64,000 nucleotides of DNA from JACVRW01 sp963728155 (GCA_963728155.1 CAVSJF010000026.1:124001-188000); one strand, 5' to 3'; shown: positions 34,001-41,714, counted from the stretch's first letter. The notes: generated by a model from the sequence alone, not told the origin. A program made the numbers and translations.

Positions 34001-34556
34001 CGAGCTCGAGCGCCTGAGCTTCCCGCGCCAGCCCAAGCACGACCGCATCTGCCTGGCCGACTTCTTCCGGCCGATCTCGTCCGGCGAGCGCGACGTGGTT
34101 GCGCTCCAGGGCGTGACCGTGGGGCCCGAGGTCACCGACCTGATGGCACAGCTGGAGCGCGACGGCGAGTTCGCCGAGCAGCTCTACACGCACGGCCTCG
34201 GAGTGCAGACCGCCGAAGGCCTCGCCGAATGGCAGCACGCAAAGGCGCGCCGCGACCTGGGGATCGAGCTCGACCAGGGCCGGCGCTACTCGTGGGGCTA
34301 CCCCGCCTGCCCGGACCAGTCGGAGCACGAGAAGGTATGGCGCCTGCTCGGCCTCGACGGGATCGGCATGTACCTGTCCGATGGCTTCGCGGTGATGCCC
34401 GAGCAGTCGACGGTCGCCATCATCGCCCACCATCCCCAGGCGGTCTACTTCGGAATGAAGTCCGGCTTCATACCCAAGAAGAAGGCTCCCGACGAGCTGA
34501 TCGCGGGGACCGAGCGCGGCAGCGAGCTGCCCGCGGCGGACGAGATCCCGGCTTAG
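31017..34556 (+). CDS. metH: Cobalamin-dependent methionine synthase MetH
   Basis: 1179 residues, full length. Homocysteine domain with zinc ligands Cys226 (GLNCSTGPED) and Cys293-Cys294 (GGCCGTTPDH); methyl-folate domain from about 340 (VGERVNSQGSRKAK); cap helices about 640-725; B12 domain with DVHDIGKS (cobalt-binding His732) and SALLVST; C-terminal activation domain with RYSWGYPACPDQSEH, the SAM-binding motif. It catalyses methyl transfer from methyl-tetrahydrofolate to homocysteine. Start GTG 31017, supported by the -10 box immediately upstream. The complete activation domain implies reactivation by a flavodoxin or ferredoxin system. Confidence 0.97.
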   Translation: MPSRHDFIDTARRRLVVFDGGMGATLEQLELTEEDYGGLPGKCHEALVLNRPDVIQSVHESMLEAGAEALQTDTFQASRIKLDEWGLGEHTLEINRRAAEIARAAAGEERFVAGSIGPTGHLPASDDPTLGKITFRELAEVFTEQARGLVEGGVDLIIIETAQDILEVKAAVFGAHEAFKLTGRSLPLQTSVSLLPNGGKMLLGTDIQAVLTTLVSLDVDVIGLNCSTGPEDMRDAIRYLGEFSPLPVHCIPNAGLPLQGPEGETIFPEKPDSLASTLQEFVERYGISIVGGCCGTTPDHIRAIVDRVGGREVAARPGTREALVSSMMTATPLVQEPRPTLVGERVNSQGSRKAKELLLADDYDGIMRVAEDQVEGGAHVLDVCVALTERQDEDVQMREVVKRISLSQPAPIQIDSTEPEVIQAALEAIPGRAIVNSVNLEAGRDKLDVVAPLAKSHGAALIALTIDEVGMAKTAERKLEVAKRIVELACDEHGLDREALIFDALTFTLTTGDEEWRPSAVATIEGIELIKKELPGVKTSLGVSNVSFGVSPGARAVLNSVFLHHCVEAGLDLAMVNPNHITPYGEISDYERELADNLVFNRSEDALERFIAHFEQKGEEEVDDAGSDPTEGMEPEEALHFHILRRKKEGVEDWIDRSVDKIGAVPTLNGVLLPAMKEVGDKFGAGELILPFVLQSAEVMKRAVAQLENYLERMEGHTKGKVVIATVFGDVHDIGKSLVNTILTNNGYTVIDLGKQVPVDTIINAAIENEADAIGLSALLVSTSKQMPTCVQELHQRGLDFPVLVGGAAINRDFGRRILYPKGKDSDEIYEPGVYYCKDAFAGLATVDQLVDDETRDALVERFRTEAKALREKPVEVDTGPPVTDSSARSGASTDNEIPDPPYWGVRETEVDLDDVYPHLDRHVLFKLHWGGRGVKGEEWERLVQGDGEEEGFAPRLERMWREQDYLRPRAKLGYFPCNSDGNELVVFDPEDPSRELERLSFPRQPKHDRICLADFFRPISSGERDVVALQGVTVGPEVTDLMAQLERDGEFAEQLYTHGLGVQTAEGLAEWQHAKARRDLGIELDQGRRYSWGYPACPDQSEHEKVWRLLGLDGIGMYLSDGFAVMPEQSTVAIIAHHPQAVYFGMKSGFIPKKKAPDELIAGTERGSELPAADEIPA

Positions 34557-34567
34557 CCCGCACGGCC

Positions 34568-34585
34568 TCGGGGTAGGTTCCCCGA
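34568..34585 (+). terminator. Short hairpin after metH
   Basis: TCGGGG-TAGGTT-CCCCGA gives a 6-bp stem, 12 bases past the metH stop and before the phospholipase RBS. It lacks a T tract, so the call is tentative. Confidence 0.4.
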
Positions 34586-34615
34586 CGGAGGCGCCTCGAC
34601 CCAGGAGGAGCCCCC

Positions 34616-34996
34616 ATGCACCGCAGGATCGTTCTCTTCGTTGCTCTACTTGCCGCGCTCGCGCTGGCGGCGCCCGCGAGCGCCGCGGCCCAAAGCCCAT
34701 CGAGTCTTGCCCCCAGCGCGGCCGAGGCTCAGGAGGCCACCACCGCCTGCGGCCCGGGCGGGGCCGGCGATCAGCTCGTCCCGGACTCCGGGCCGTGGTT
34801 CAACTTCACCGCGGCCTGTGCCGGGCACGACGCTTGCTATGCCGCCCAGCAGGGCCAAGCGGAGTGCGACGTGGCCTTCCGAACCGCCATGTACGCCCAC
34901 TGCGCCACGCGCGCGTGGTACCAGCGCGGCCTCTGTCGCAACACGGCCAACGTCTACTACGAGGCGGTTCGGCGCTTCGGGTACCTCTTCTACTGA
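34616..34996 (+). CDS. Secreted prokaryotic phospholipase A2
   Basis: 126 residues. Signal peptide RRIVLFVALLAALALAAPASA with AxA cleavage about residue 23-25; a short linker; then the PLA2 core FNFTAACAGHDACY with the catalytic His-Asp pair, four further Cys for two disulfides, and an aromatic C-terminal helix NVYYEAVRRFGYLFY. Known: actinobacterial PLA2 (PF09056-type) hydrolyses the sn-2 ester of phospholipids with Ca2+. Strong RBS AGGAGGAG about 34601-34608. It is a small monocistronic gene between metH and the decarboxylase. Confidence 0.88.
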   Translation: MHRRIVLFVALLAALALAAPASAAAQSPSSLAPSAAEAQEATTACGPGGAGDQLVPDSGPWFNFTAACAGHDACYAAQQGQAECDVAFRTAMYAHCATRAWYQRGLCRNTANVYYEAVRRFGYLFY

Positions 34997-35024
34997 GAGC
35001 CGACCGGGATAGGGTCGCTCGGTA

Positions 35025-36488
35025 ATGGCTGAGCGGCCCGACCCCGTTCCGGAGCTCGACTGGGATCCCGCCCGCGCGCGCGAGCTCGGGGACGGGGTGG
35101 TCGAGCTGTGGGCGGAGCTGCTCGCCCGCCTGCCGGAGCTGGACGTGGGAGGTGAGTTCAGCGCGCAGGCCGTGCGCGACCACCTCGATCTGGACATCCC
35201 CGTCGAGGGCGCTTCGAACGACGAGCTCGTTCGCCGCCTGCGCGAGCTCGTCTTCGAGGGGTCGATCTATCCGGGTCATCCCGGCTTCCTCGCCTACGTC
35301 TCCGGCTCGGGCACCGTGCCGGGTGCGGCGGCCGACCTGATCGCTTCGGCGCTCAACCAGAACCTCGGTGGCTTTCGCCTCAGCCCGGGCGCCAACCAGG
35401 TTGAGGCCGCGGTCATCGGCTGGCTCGCGCGCAGCTTCGGCCTGCCCGAGGGCGCCGGCGGGCAGGTCGTGGCGGGCGGCGCCATGGCGAACTTCGTCGG
35501 GCTGAAGGTGGCACGCGATCGCGCCCTGGGCCCGGCGGCGCGGGCCGGGGGTGTGGCGAGCGGTCCCCCGCTCGCCCTCTACGCCTCGAGCGAGGCACAC
35601 GTCGTGCAGCGCCGCGCGGCCGACATGCTCGGCCTGGGCGCCGACGCGGTCCGCGAAGTGGCCGTGGACCGCGGCCAGCGCATGCGGGTCGAGGACCTGG
35701 AGAGACAGATCGAGGCTGACCTCGCGGCGGGAGTCAGCCCGGCGGCGGTGATCGGCACGGCGGGCACCACCTCCACCGGAGCCGTCGATCCCCTCCACGA
35801 GCTGGCCGACGTCTGCGAGCGGCACGACATCCACTTCCACGTGGACGCCTGTTACGGCGGGCCGGCCGTGCTGGCCGACGACCTGCGCCCACTGCTCGCC
35901 GGAATCGAGCGAGCCGACTCGATCGCCGCCGACGCTCACAAGTGGCTCTATACCCCGCTGCTCGGTGGCTGCGCGCTGGTGCGCGGCGAGGCCCAGCTCA
36001 CCGAGGCCTTCGCGGCCGACGCGAGCTACATCTGGATGGACGAGGAGGTCCGCTCGCGGCACGGAGTGGACTACGTCCATCAGGGCCCCGACTTCAGCCG
36101 CGGCTTCGCGGCGCTGCGGATCTGGGTCTCGCTGGTGGCCCACGGAACCGCCGCCTATGGGCGCCGCATCTCACACGACGCGGCGCTCGCCCGCTATCTC
36201 GGCGAGCTCGTGACCGAGCACCCGGACTTCGAGCTGATGACCCCGGTGAGCCTGTCGATCTGCTGTTTTCGCTACGCGCCGGAGCGGCTGCGCGGTGACG
36301 AGGACGCGCTGGCTCGGCTCAACGAGCACATCATGGTGGCCAGCCAGTCCGACGGGCGGGTGTTCGTGTCGAACGCGATCGTGGACGGCCGCTTCTGCCT
36401 GCGCGCCTGCATCGTCAACTTCCGCACCGAGGCCGAGCACCTCGAGCGCGTGCTGGCCGTCGCGGAGGAACTCGGCCGTGACGCTTGA
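35025..36488 (+). CDS. Group II PLP-dependent decarboxylase (aromatic amino acid/glutamate type)
   Basis: 487 residues. PLP Lys306 in ADAHKWLYTPLLGG; cofactor Asp in HFHVDACYGGPAVL; substrate-side N-terminal GHPGFLAYVSGSGTVPG; and the C-terminal strand FVSNAIVDGRFCLRACIVNFRT. This is the group II decarboxylase fold shared by aromatic-L-amino-acid, histidine and glutamate decarboxylases; GHPxFLAYVSG and the aromatic residues favour an aromatic substrate, but specificity is not certain. Start ATG 35025. It lies 28 bases after the phospholipase gene. Confidence 0.88.
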   Translation: MAERPDPVPELDWDPARARELGDGVVELWAELLARLPELDVGGEFSAQAVRDHLDLDIPVEGASNDELVRRLRELVFEGSIYPGHPGFLAYVSGSGTVPGAAADLIASALNQNLGGFRLSPGANQVEAAVIGWLARSFGLPEGAGGQVVAGGAMANFVGLKVARDRALGPAARAGGVASGPPLALYASSEAHVVQRRAADMLGLGADAVREVAVDRGQRMRVEDLERQIEADLAAGVSPAAVIGTAGTTSTGAVDPLHELADVCERHDIHFHVDACYGGPAVLADDLRPLLAGIERADSIAADAHKWLYTPLLGGCALVRGEAQLTEAFAADASYIWMDEEVRSRHGVDYVHQGPDFSRGFAALRIWVSLVAHGTAAYGRRISHDAALARYLGELVTEHPDFELMTPVSLSICCFRYAPERLRGDEDALARLNEHIMVASQSDGRVFVSNAIVDGRFCLRACIVNFRTEAEHLERVLAVAEELGRDA

Positions 36489-36565
36489 CGCGGCGTTTCG
36501 GACATTTGTTCTACGGCTGAGCCGCAAGGCTAATCCCGACTGCCCGCGCGCCGACACCCATACAC

Positions 36566-37366
36566 ATGCGGGCAGGGGCTCGACACATCCGGCATCTCGT
36601 TGCAACGCGCGGAGCGGGGCTTGCCCTGATCGCGCTCGCGGCGACCTGCTCGCTCCCCGCCGCCGCTCAGGCCGCGGAGCTTCCGCCGGCAGCGGCTCAG
36701 CTGGGCCAGACCGCCACGGCGACCGGCGCCGCTGCGCTCGAAACCGCGGCGACGGCGCAGGGCGCTGTCCAGCAGACCGCGGCCGAGGTGGTGGCCCCCG
36801 CTCAGCCTGTGGTCGAGCGGGCCGCCCAGACGGTGACCAAGGCCGCGACGCCTGCGCGTTCGGTGGTCGATACGGCCGCTCGCGGCGTCGAGACGGCGGT
36901 GGCCCCGGCGCAGCCGGCCGCCCCCGCGCGCCCGGCCGCTCCTACCCCCGTCGACCGCGAAGGCGGCGTTCGCGCCCCGCGCCCCGCGCCCCCCGGGCCC
37001 AGCGGACAGCAGTCCGCGCCGAAGCGCAGCAACTCCGCCGGTGGCCCAGGCAAGGCCGAGCGCGGGCCGGTGACCGCGGCTCAACGCGTGGCCACGGCTC
37101 AGCGCGAGACCGCATCGACGCCCAACGTCACCAGTGCCACCGCCACCCCCACCTCGGTGGACGGCGGCACGAGCGCCACCCACGACTTCCCCGGCGGCGC
37201 CGGATCGACGGCATCGGCTGCCTCCACCAGCTTCAGCATCGGCGCGTACGCGCTGCTCGCAGCAGCGCTCCTGCTGGCCGGACCGGCCATAGCGCGCCGC
37301 CTCCGAGTCGACCGAACCTTGCTTCGGCCGACTCTCTTCGTGTCCGTACTCGAGCGCCCCGGTTAG
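36566..37366 (+). CDS. Secreted Ala/Pro-rich surface protein with C-terminal anchor helix
   Basis: 266 residues. N-terminal signal (ATRGAGLALIALAATCSLPAAAQA), a long low-complexity region of Ala, Thr, Pro and Val (about residues 38-225, with helical heptad-like AAQTVTKAA stretches), and one C-terminal helix FSIGAYALLAAALLLAGPAIA followed by RRLRVDR. There is no LPxTG motif. Inferred: an extended wall- or membrane-linked stalk, function unknown. It lies directly upstream of the repeat/LPFTG protein, separated by a hairpin. Start ATG 36566; no obvious family. Confidence 0.65.
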   Translation: MRAGARHIRHLVATRGAGLALIALAATCSLPAAAQAAELPPAAAQLGQTATATGAAALETAATAQGAVQQTAAEVVAPAQPVVERAAQTVTKAATPARSVVDTAARGVETAVAPAQPAAPARPAAPTPVDREGGVRAPRPAPPGPSGQQSAPKRSNSAGGPGKAERGPVTAAQRVATAQRETASTPNVTSATATPTSVDGGTSATHDFPGGAGSTASAASTSFSIGAYALLAAALLLAGPAIARRLRVDRTLLRPTLFVSVLERPG

Positions 37367-37385
37367 CCCTTCCCGGTTGACCCAC

Positions 37386-37407
37386 GAGCCGGAACGTCTT
37401 CCGGCTC
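37386..37407 (+). terminator. Perfect 9-bp hairpin between the two surface-protein genes
   Basis: GAGCCGGAA-CGTC-TTCCGGCTC, 19 bases past the upstream stop and 35 before the next start. It has no T tract. It could terminate the first gene or structure the 5' leader of the second. Confidence 0.5.
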
Positions 37408-37429
37408 ACAGCTGACTCAAGTACGAACC

Positions 37430-37435
37430 AAGGAG
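37430..37435 (+). promoter_or_regulatory. Strong ribosome binding site of the repeat surface protein
   Basis: AAGGAG lies 7 bases before ATG 37443. It selects this ATG over the out-of-frame ATG at 37438, which is too close. Confidence 0.6.
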
Positions 37436-37442
37436 AAATGAC

Positions 37443-38540
37443 ATGAATCGCAGTGCTATTGCGCTGGGTGCGAGCGCGCTCGTCCTCGCCCTTTCGGCAG
37501 GACCGGCGAATGCGGTGCCCGGAGTGGACCAGCAGGTCAACGACTCGGCTCTGACCGCGCAGGTCGGATCGCTGGATGTGAACGCCCCCGTTCGGGTGGG
37601 GAGCGACGGGGACAACGCCTCGTCGCCCACCCCTGGCGGCGGTGGCCAGTCGACGAACGACTCGATTGGCACGGGCCAAGCCGGATCCGTGCGCGTGAAC
37701 GCTCCCGTTCGAGTGTTCAGCGACGGCGAGAACGCCGCGCCGGGCCGATCCGGCGGCGGCTCCCAGTCGAACGACGATTCGATCGGGACGGCCCAGATCG
37801 ATGCGGTCGATGTGAACGCCCCGATCCGGGTGGCCAGCGACGGCGACAACGGCTCGGGCGGTAGCTCGGGCGGCGGGGACCGGACGACCCGCGACTCGGC
37901 CCTGACGGCCCAGGTCGGGTCGATCGGCGCTCACGCACCGGTCAGGGTTGCGAGTGACGGGGACGACGATGGCGCCGGTACCGGCAGGTCGGGCGGACCG
38001 CAGGGCGTCGACGACTCCGTCTTCACCGCTCAGGTCGGGGCGTTGGAGCTGTTTGCCCCGATCCGCGTGGCAAGCGACGGCGACGACGCTTCCGGCGGCA
38101 GTGGCGCCGGCAGCAGTGGCGGCGGCCAGACCACCCAGGGCTCGATCGCCACGGTCCAGATCGGATCGGGCGGGACGGCCACGATGGCGGGTGTGCCCGC
38201 GGGCGATGACCCAGGCGTCGCTGTTCTTCCTCCGGTTTCGGACACCACACCGACCGGCGGGCCGGTCGGGTCCGGAGAGCCGTCGGGATCCGAAGAGCCC
38301 GCGGGCTCGGAAGGGGCGCGGGGTGACACTGCACCTGCGCTCGAGCTGGCCGCGGACACGGATCCGAACGGATCGGTGGTGACGAATGCCCGCGCTTTCG
38401 CGCCCACCGCGGCCGGCGCGCGGGCGGACTCGCTGCCCTTCACGGGACGCGGACTCGCGATCCTGGCCCTGGGCCTGGCTCTCGCGGCCAGTGGCCTGGC
38501 GCTGCGGTTCTCGCTGGCTCCGAGGGGCGCCATCGGGTAA
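37443..38540 (+). CDS. Secreted repeat protein with LPFTG cell-wall sorting signal
   Basis: 365 residues. Signal peptide SAIALGASALVLALSAGPANA; five repeats of about 39 residues beginning at 34, 73, 112, 151 and 191 and a degenerate sixth near 233; a Gly/Ser/Pro/Glu-rich stalk (about 250-325); LPFTG at 331-335; a hydrophobic helix; and a final Arg-containing tail. The repeat core reads DSalTAQVGsldVNAPVRVaSDGDN (consensus, lower case variable), alternating hydrophobic strands with DGD/DGE turns. Known: LPxTG proteins are linked to peptidoglycan by sortase; none is in the window. The xVNAPVxV core is reminiscent of chaplin strands but lacks their cysteines. Function unknown. Confidence 0.85.
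   Translation: MNRSAIALGASALVLALSAGPANAVPGVDQQVNDSALTAQVGSLDVNAPVRVGSDGDNASSPTPGGGGQSTNDSIGTGQAGSVRVNAPVRVFSDGENAAPGRSGGGSQSNDDSIGTAQIDAVDVNAPIRVASDGDNGSGGSSGGGDRTTRDSALTAQVGSIGAHAPVRVASDGDDDGAGTGRSGGPQGVDDSVFTAQVGALELFAPIRVASDGDDASGGSGAGSSGGGQTTQGSIATVQIGSGGTATMAGVPAGDDPGVAVLPPVSDTTPTGGPVGSGEPSGSEEPAGSEGARGDTAPALELAADTDPNGSVVTNARAFAPTAAGARADSLPFTGRGLAILALGLALAASGLALRFSLAPRGAIG
37542..38087 (+). repeat. Five tandem ~117-bp coding repeats
   Basis: Encodes residues 34-215 of the LPFTG protein. Period is 117 bases (39 codons) three times, then 120. Each unit has a well-kept 25-residue core and a Gly/Ser-rich linker that varies, showing selection on the core rather than recent DNA duplication. 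Confidence 0.85.
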
Positions 38541-38570
38541 CCGGCGCCGCCTGGTCGATGCGCGGCACGA

Positions 38571-38601
38571 GGGAGCCGGCGGCCCATGGCTGCCGGCTCC
38601 C
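38571..38601 (+). terminator. Strong GC hairpin after the LPFTG gene
   Basis: GGGAGCCGGC (38571-38580) and GCCGGCTCCC (38592-38601) form a perfect 10-bp stem with an 11-base loop, 30 bases past the stop. There is no T run, common in high-GC actinobacteria. It separates the surface genes from the amt operon. Confidence 0.65.
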
Positions 38602-38725
38602 CCAGCCGCCGTCCCTCTACCGGGGGGCGAAACGCGACGCCTGAATCTTCGACACAGGGATAAAGACCCTTGGCAGATGCCTGCCTACCTTGGCCGTAAC
38701 CTCGGAAGAAAGGCATCTCCCTCTC

Positions 38726-40189
38726 ATGGATTTCGTACTGGCCACCGCCGACGACCTCGTTCAGGCGGTCGACGGCAAGCTCGGTGACACGGTGCCGACG
38801 AACACGATGTTCGTGTTCATCGCCGCCGTTCTCGTGCTCTTCATGCAGGCCGGCTTCGCCATGCTCGAGATTGGCTTCTCGCGTGCGAAGAACGCCGGCA
38901 CGGGGGTCGCGAAGATCCTCACCAACCTCTCGATCGCGGCCATCTGTTATTGGGCCGTGGGCTTCGCTTTTGCCTTCGGCAGCGCCGATGTGCTCGGCAT
39001 CTCGGACGCGATCATCGGTTCCAACGGCTTCTTCCTGCAGTTCTCGGGCAACGGCGCGGAGGCCTTCCCCGTGATGGGCTTCTCCGACGCGACGGTCGAG
39101 GCCAAGTGGCTGTTCCAGTTCGCGTTCTGTGCGGTGTCGCTGGCGATCGTCTGGGGCTCGACGCTCGAGCGCATCAAGTACAGCGCGTACGTGATCTACG
39201 CGATCGTCTTCGCCGCGGTCATCTACCCGATCGGCTCGCACTGGGTCTTCGGCGGTGGCTGGCTGCAGAACGGCGACACGTTCCTGATGCCCACCGGCAT
39301 GCAGGACTTCGCGGGCTCGACGGCGGTGCACCTGATCGGCGCCACGGGCGCGTTCGCGGCGCTGCTGCTGCTCGGCGCGCGGCGGGGCAAGTACGGGCCG
39401 GACGGCAAGCCGCGCGCCATTCCGGGCCACTCGATGCCGCTCGTGGGCCTGGGCACCATCATCCTGTTCGTCGGCTGGTTCGGGTTCAACCCCGGATCGA
39501 CGCTCAACATCGGTGACACGCGCCTGGCCGAGGTCGGGATCGTCACCCTGCTGGGCTGCGCCGGCGGAATCATCGGCGCCTTCGTCGCCACTCAGATCAA
39601 GCAGAAGACGATCGACATCGGCATGGTGGCCAACGGCGCGATCGCCGGACTGGTCGCCATCACCGCGCCGTCGGGTTACGTCGAGATCTGGGCCGGTCCG
39701 CCCATCGGCTTCGTGGCCGGCCTGATCGTGGTGTTCGGCGTGATCTGGATCGACAAGAAGATCGACGACCCGGTCGGCGCCACGTCGGCGCACGGCCTGG
39801 CCGGTATCTGGGGCACCATCTCGTGCGGCATCTTCACCGCGCCGCGCCTGGCCGAGTACAACGCCTTCGGCAACCCAGAGGGCGGCCTGCTGTACTCCGG
39901 CTCCTTCGAGCAGCTGATCGCTCAGGTGGTTGGTGTTCTTGTGGCCTTCACCTTCGTGTTCGCGATGAGCTACGGGACGTTCGCCGCGATCAAGGCGACG
40001 ATCGGCCTGCGGGTGTCCCCGGAGGACGAGGAGGCCGGTCTCGACATCGTCGAGCACGGCATGTACGGATACCCCGAGCAGTTCATCCCGCAGTCGGACT
40101 TCGGGGGCCCCACCGGTGGCCCGCCCGAGGGACCGGCGCACGAGCCGCGAGGGGCCCGAGTGCCTCAGCCCGGTGAGGTGACGGCATGA
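38726..40189 (+). CDS. amt: Ammonium transporter Amt
   Basis: 487 residues, 11 helices. ATG 38726 is chosen; TTG 38690 would add 12 polar residues. The twin-His pore is visible: STAVHLIGATGA and TSAHGLAGIWG. Also MQAGFAMLEIGFSRAKN in the first helix pair and GWFGFNPGST. The C-terminal cytoplasmic tail runs about 60 residues and ends Pro/Gly-rich. Known: Amt conducts NH4+/NH3 and is gated by GlnK. The stop overlaps the glnK start (ATGA), giving the usual amt-glnK coupling. Confidence 0.95.
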   Translation: MDFVLATADDLVQAVDGKLGDTVPTNTMFVFIAAVLVLFMQAGFAMLEIGFSRAKNAGTGVAKILTNLSIAAICYWAVGFAFAFGSADVLGISDAIIGSNGFFLQFSGNGAEAFPVMGFSDATVEAKWLFQFAFCAVSLAIVWGSTLERIKYSAYVIYAIVFAAVIYPIGSHWVFGGGWLQNGDTFLMPTGMQDFAGSTAVHLIGATGAFAALLLLGARRGKYGPDGKPRAIPGHSMPLVGLGTIILFVGWFGFNPGSTLNIGDTRLAEVGIVTLLGCAGGIIGAFVATQIKQKTIDIGMVANGAIAGLVAITAPSGYVEIWAGPPIGFVAGLIVVFGVIWIDKKIDDPVGATSAHGLAGIWGTISCGIFTAPRLAEYNAFGNPEGGLLYSGSFEQLIAQVVGVLVAFTFVFAMSYGTFAAIKATIGLRVSPEDEEAGLDIVEHGMYGYPEQFIPQSDFGGPTGGPPEGPAHEPRGARVPQPGEVTA

Positions 40190-40566
40190 AGATGGTCGTC
40201 GCCTACATACGGCACGAGGCCTTCGAGCCCATCCGCACGGATCTGCTCGAGGCCGGGTTTCCCAGCCTGACGATCACCGAGGTGAAGGGCTCGGGACGCC
40301 AGAAGGGCATCACCGAGCACTACCGCGGAGCGGCTCTGGCCGTCCACCTGCGCCCGAAGCTCAAGCTCGAGTGCGTGGTCGAGTCGAAGGACGTGGGGGT
40401 GATCAAGGAGACGATCCTGCGCCACGCGCGCACCGGGTCGGTGGGTGACGGAAAGATGTTCGTGATGCCTGTGGAGGACGCCGTGCGCATCCGTACCGGC
40501 GAGGAAGGAGAGCTGGTGCTGCAGGCCCACGAGGGAGAGGTCGCGGTCAATGGCGGAGGCGGCTGA
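40186..40566 (+). CDS. glnK: PII signalling protein GlnK-like, lacking Tyr51
   Basis: 126 residues. PII hallmarks: ITEVKGSGRQKGITEHYRGA (T-loop), the B-loop TGSVGDGKMFV and the C-loop VRIRTGEEGE. In the T-loop Tyr46 is present, but position 51, the residue uridylylated or adenylylated in E. coli and actinobacterial PII, is Leu (YRGAALAV instead of YRGAEYMV). Inferred: the protein signals through ATP/ADP/2-oxoglutarate binding only. It is coupled to amt upstream and overlaps the PucR gene downstream, so it may also pair with that regulator. The C-terminal tail is extended and Gly-rich. Confidence 0.92.
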   Translation: MKMVVAYIRHEAFEPIRTDLLEAGFPSLTITEVKGSGRQKGITEHYRGAALAVHLRPKLKLECVVESKDVGVIKETILRHARTGSVGDGKMFVMPVEDAVRIRTGEEGELVLQAHEGEVAVNGGGG

Positions 40567-41692
40567 CGCTGCTCCGCGCGGATCCGAATCGGTACCCAGC
40601 CCGCGCGGCGCCCACCTGGAGATGGTGGGCGCCGTGTTGGCCGGTGACGGGCTCGAGCGTGTAGCGGAGATCGCCTCCGCGCACGCCGGCGCGCCCGTGG
40701 CCGTTGTGGTGCCGCGCCTGGGGATCCCGCTCGAAGGCTGGGCCCCGTTCGAGCGCTACGTGAGCGCCCGCCTCGGCGGCGGGCGCCCGCCGCGGCCGCC
40801 GGAGGTGACCGCCGAGGTGCCCATCTCGTCCGGCGGGCGACAGCTTGGAGCCGTGCTCCTGCTGGGCCCCGGGTCCGGCGACGCGGGCGAATACCTGCAC
40901 ATGGCGGCCATCGCCGCGCTCACCGAGATCGCGGTGGTCGAGGCGCGCGACGAGACCGAGCAGAGCCTGCGCGGATCCCTGGTGGAGGAGGTGCTCACAC
41001 GCCCGGACCTCGACGAGACGGACCTGGCCCGGCGCGCCGCCCGGCTCGGCTGTGACCTGTCGGCCGGGTTCGTCGGCCTCTGCGCCAACACCAACGGCCG
41101 CGGCCCCGGGCGCCTGATCGCCAGCCTCTCCGCCGAGCTCCCGGGGGTGCTCGCCCAGACGATGGAGGGCGGAAAGGTCTACGCATTGCTGCCCGGCCCG
41201 GCCGATCCGGCCCGCCGGGCGGCCGCACGACTTGGGCGCCACGCCGAGATCGGGCTGTCGTCCTACCGCACCGGCGCGGGTGACGCGCGCCGGGCGCTCG
41301 ACGAGGCCGAGCTCGTGCTGGGCGTAACTGCAGCGGGCGGGGGACCTCCCGGCGCCGAGATCGGCGAGGGCACCTACCGGCTGCTCTTCCGGGTCCTCGC
41401 CAGCCATCCCGATGAGGTGCGCAGCTTCTACGAGGACACGGTGGCGCCGATCGTTCGCTACGACGAGCAATACGCCTCGGACATGGTCGGCACGCTCGAC
41501 TCCTACCTGGCCAACAACTGCAACATGAACGCGACCGCGCAGGCCATCCACACGCACCGCCACACCGTCGGCTACCGCCTGGAGCGGGTGAAGGAGCTGA
41601 CCGGGCTCGATCCGCTGCGAAGCGAGGACCGCGAGCGCCTCGGCCTCGGCCTCAAGGCCTACCGGATCATCTCCCCCTCGCTTCCCCGCTGA
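40550..41692 (+). CDS. PucR/CdaR-type transcriptional regulator
   Basis: 380 residues. The N-terminal GAF-like sensor region is poorly recognisable; the middle has a GGDEF-like remnant fold (VGLCANTNGRGPGRLIASL). The C-terminal PucR HTH is clear (LDSYLANNCNMNATAQAIHTHRHTVGYRLERVKELTG is the family motif region, about residues 316-353). Known: PucR regulators control purine, nitrogen and sugar-acid catabolism. It overlaps the glnK end by 17 bases, so it is cotranslated with amt and glnK. Inferred nitrogen-responsive control of this operon. Confidence 0.88.
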   Translation: MAEAADAAPRGSESVPSPRGAHLEMVGAVLAGDGLERVAEIASAHAGAPVAVVVPRLGIPLEGWAPFERYVSARLGGGRPPRPPEVTAEVPISSGGRQLGAVLLLGPGSGDAGEYLHMAAIAALTEIAVVEARDETEQSLRGSLVEEVLTRPDLDETDLARRAARLGCDLSAGFVGLCANTNGRGPGRLIASLSAELPGVLAQTMEGGKVYALLPGPADPARRAAARLGRHAEIGLSSYRTGAGDARRALDEAELVLGVTAAGGGPPGAEIGEGTYRLLFRVLASHPDEVRSFYEDTVAPIVRYDEQYASDMVGTLDSYLANNCNMNATAQAIHTHRHTVGYRLERVKELTGLDPLRSEDRERLGLGLKAYRIISPSLPR

Positions 41693-41714
41693 GCGCCGCC
41701 CGGGTCCGCGTAGC

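Noticed and set aside
30986..34576. 1196-residue frame parallel to metH
   Set aside because: Same region, other phase, Arg/Gly-rich product; metH carries all expected motifs in its own frame.
37542..38087. CRISPR array or satellite
   Set aside because: The periodicity is 117 bases, in frame with a secreted protein, and units have diverged; there are no short identical repeats with unique spacers.
38030..40141. 703-residue leftward frame across the LPFTG and amt genes
   Set aside because: Composition is His/Gly/Arg/Asp-rich with no membrane or domain pattern; Amt helices are on the other strand.
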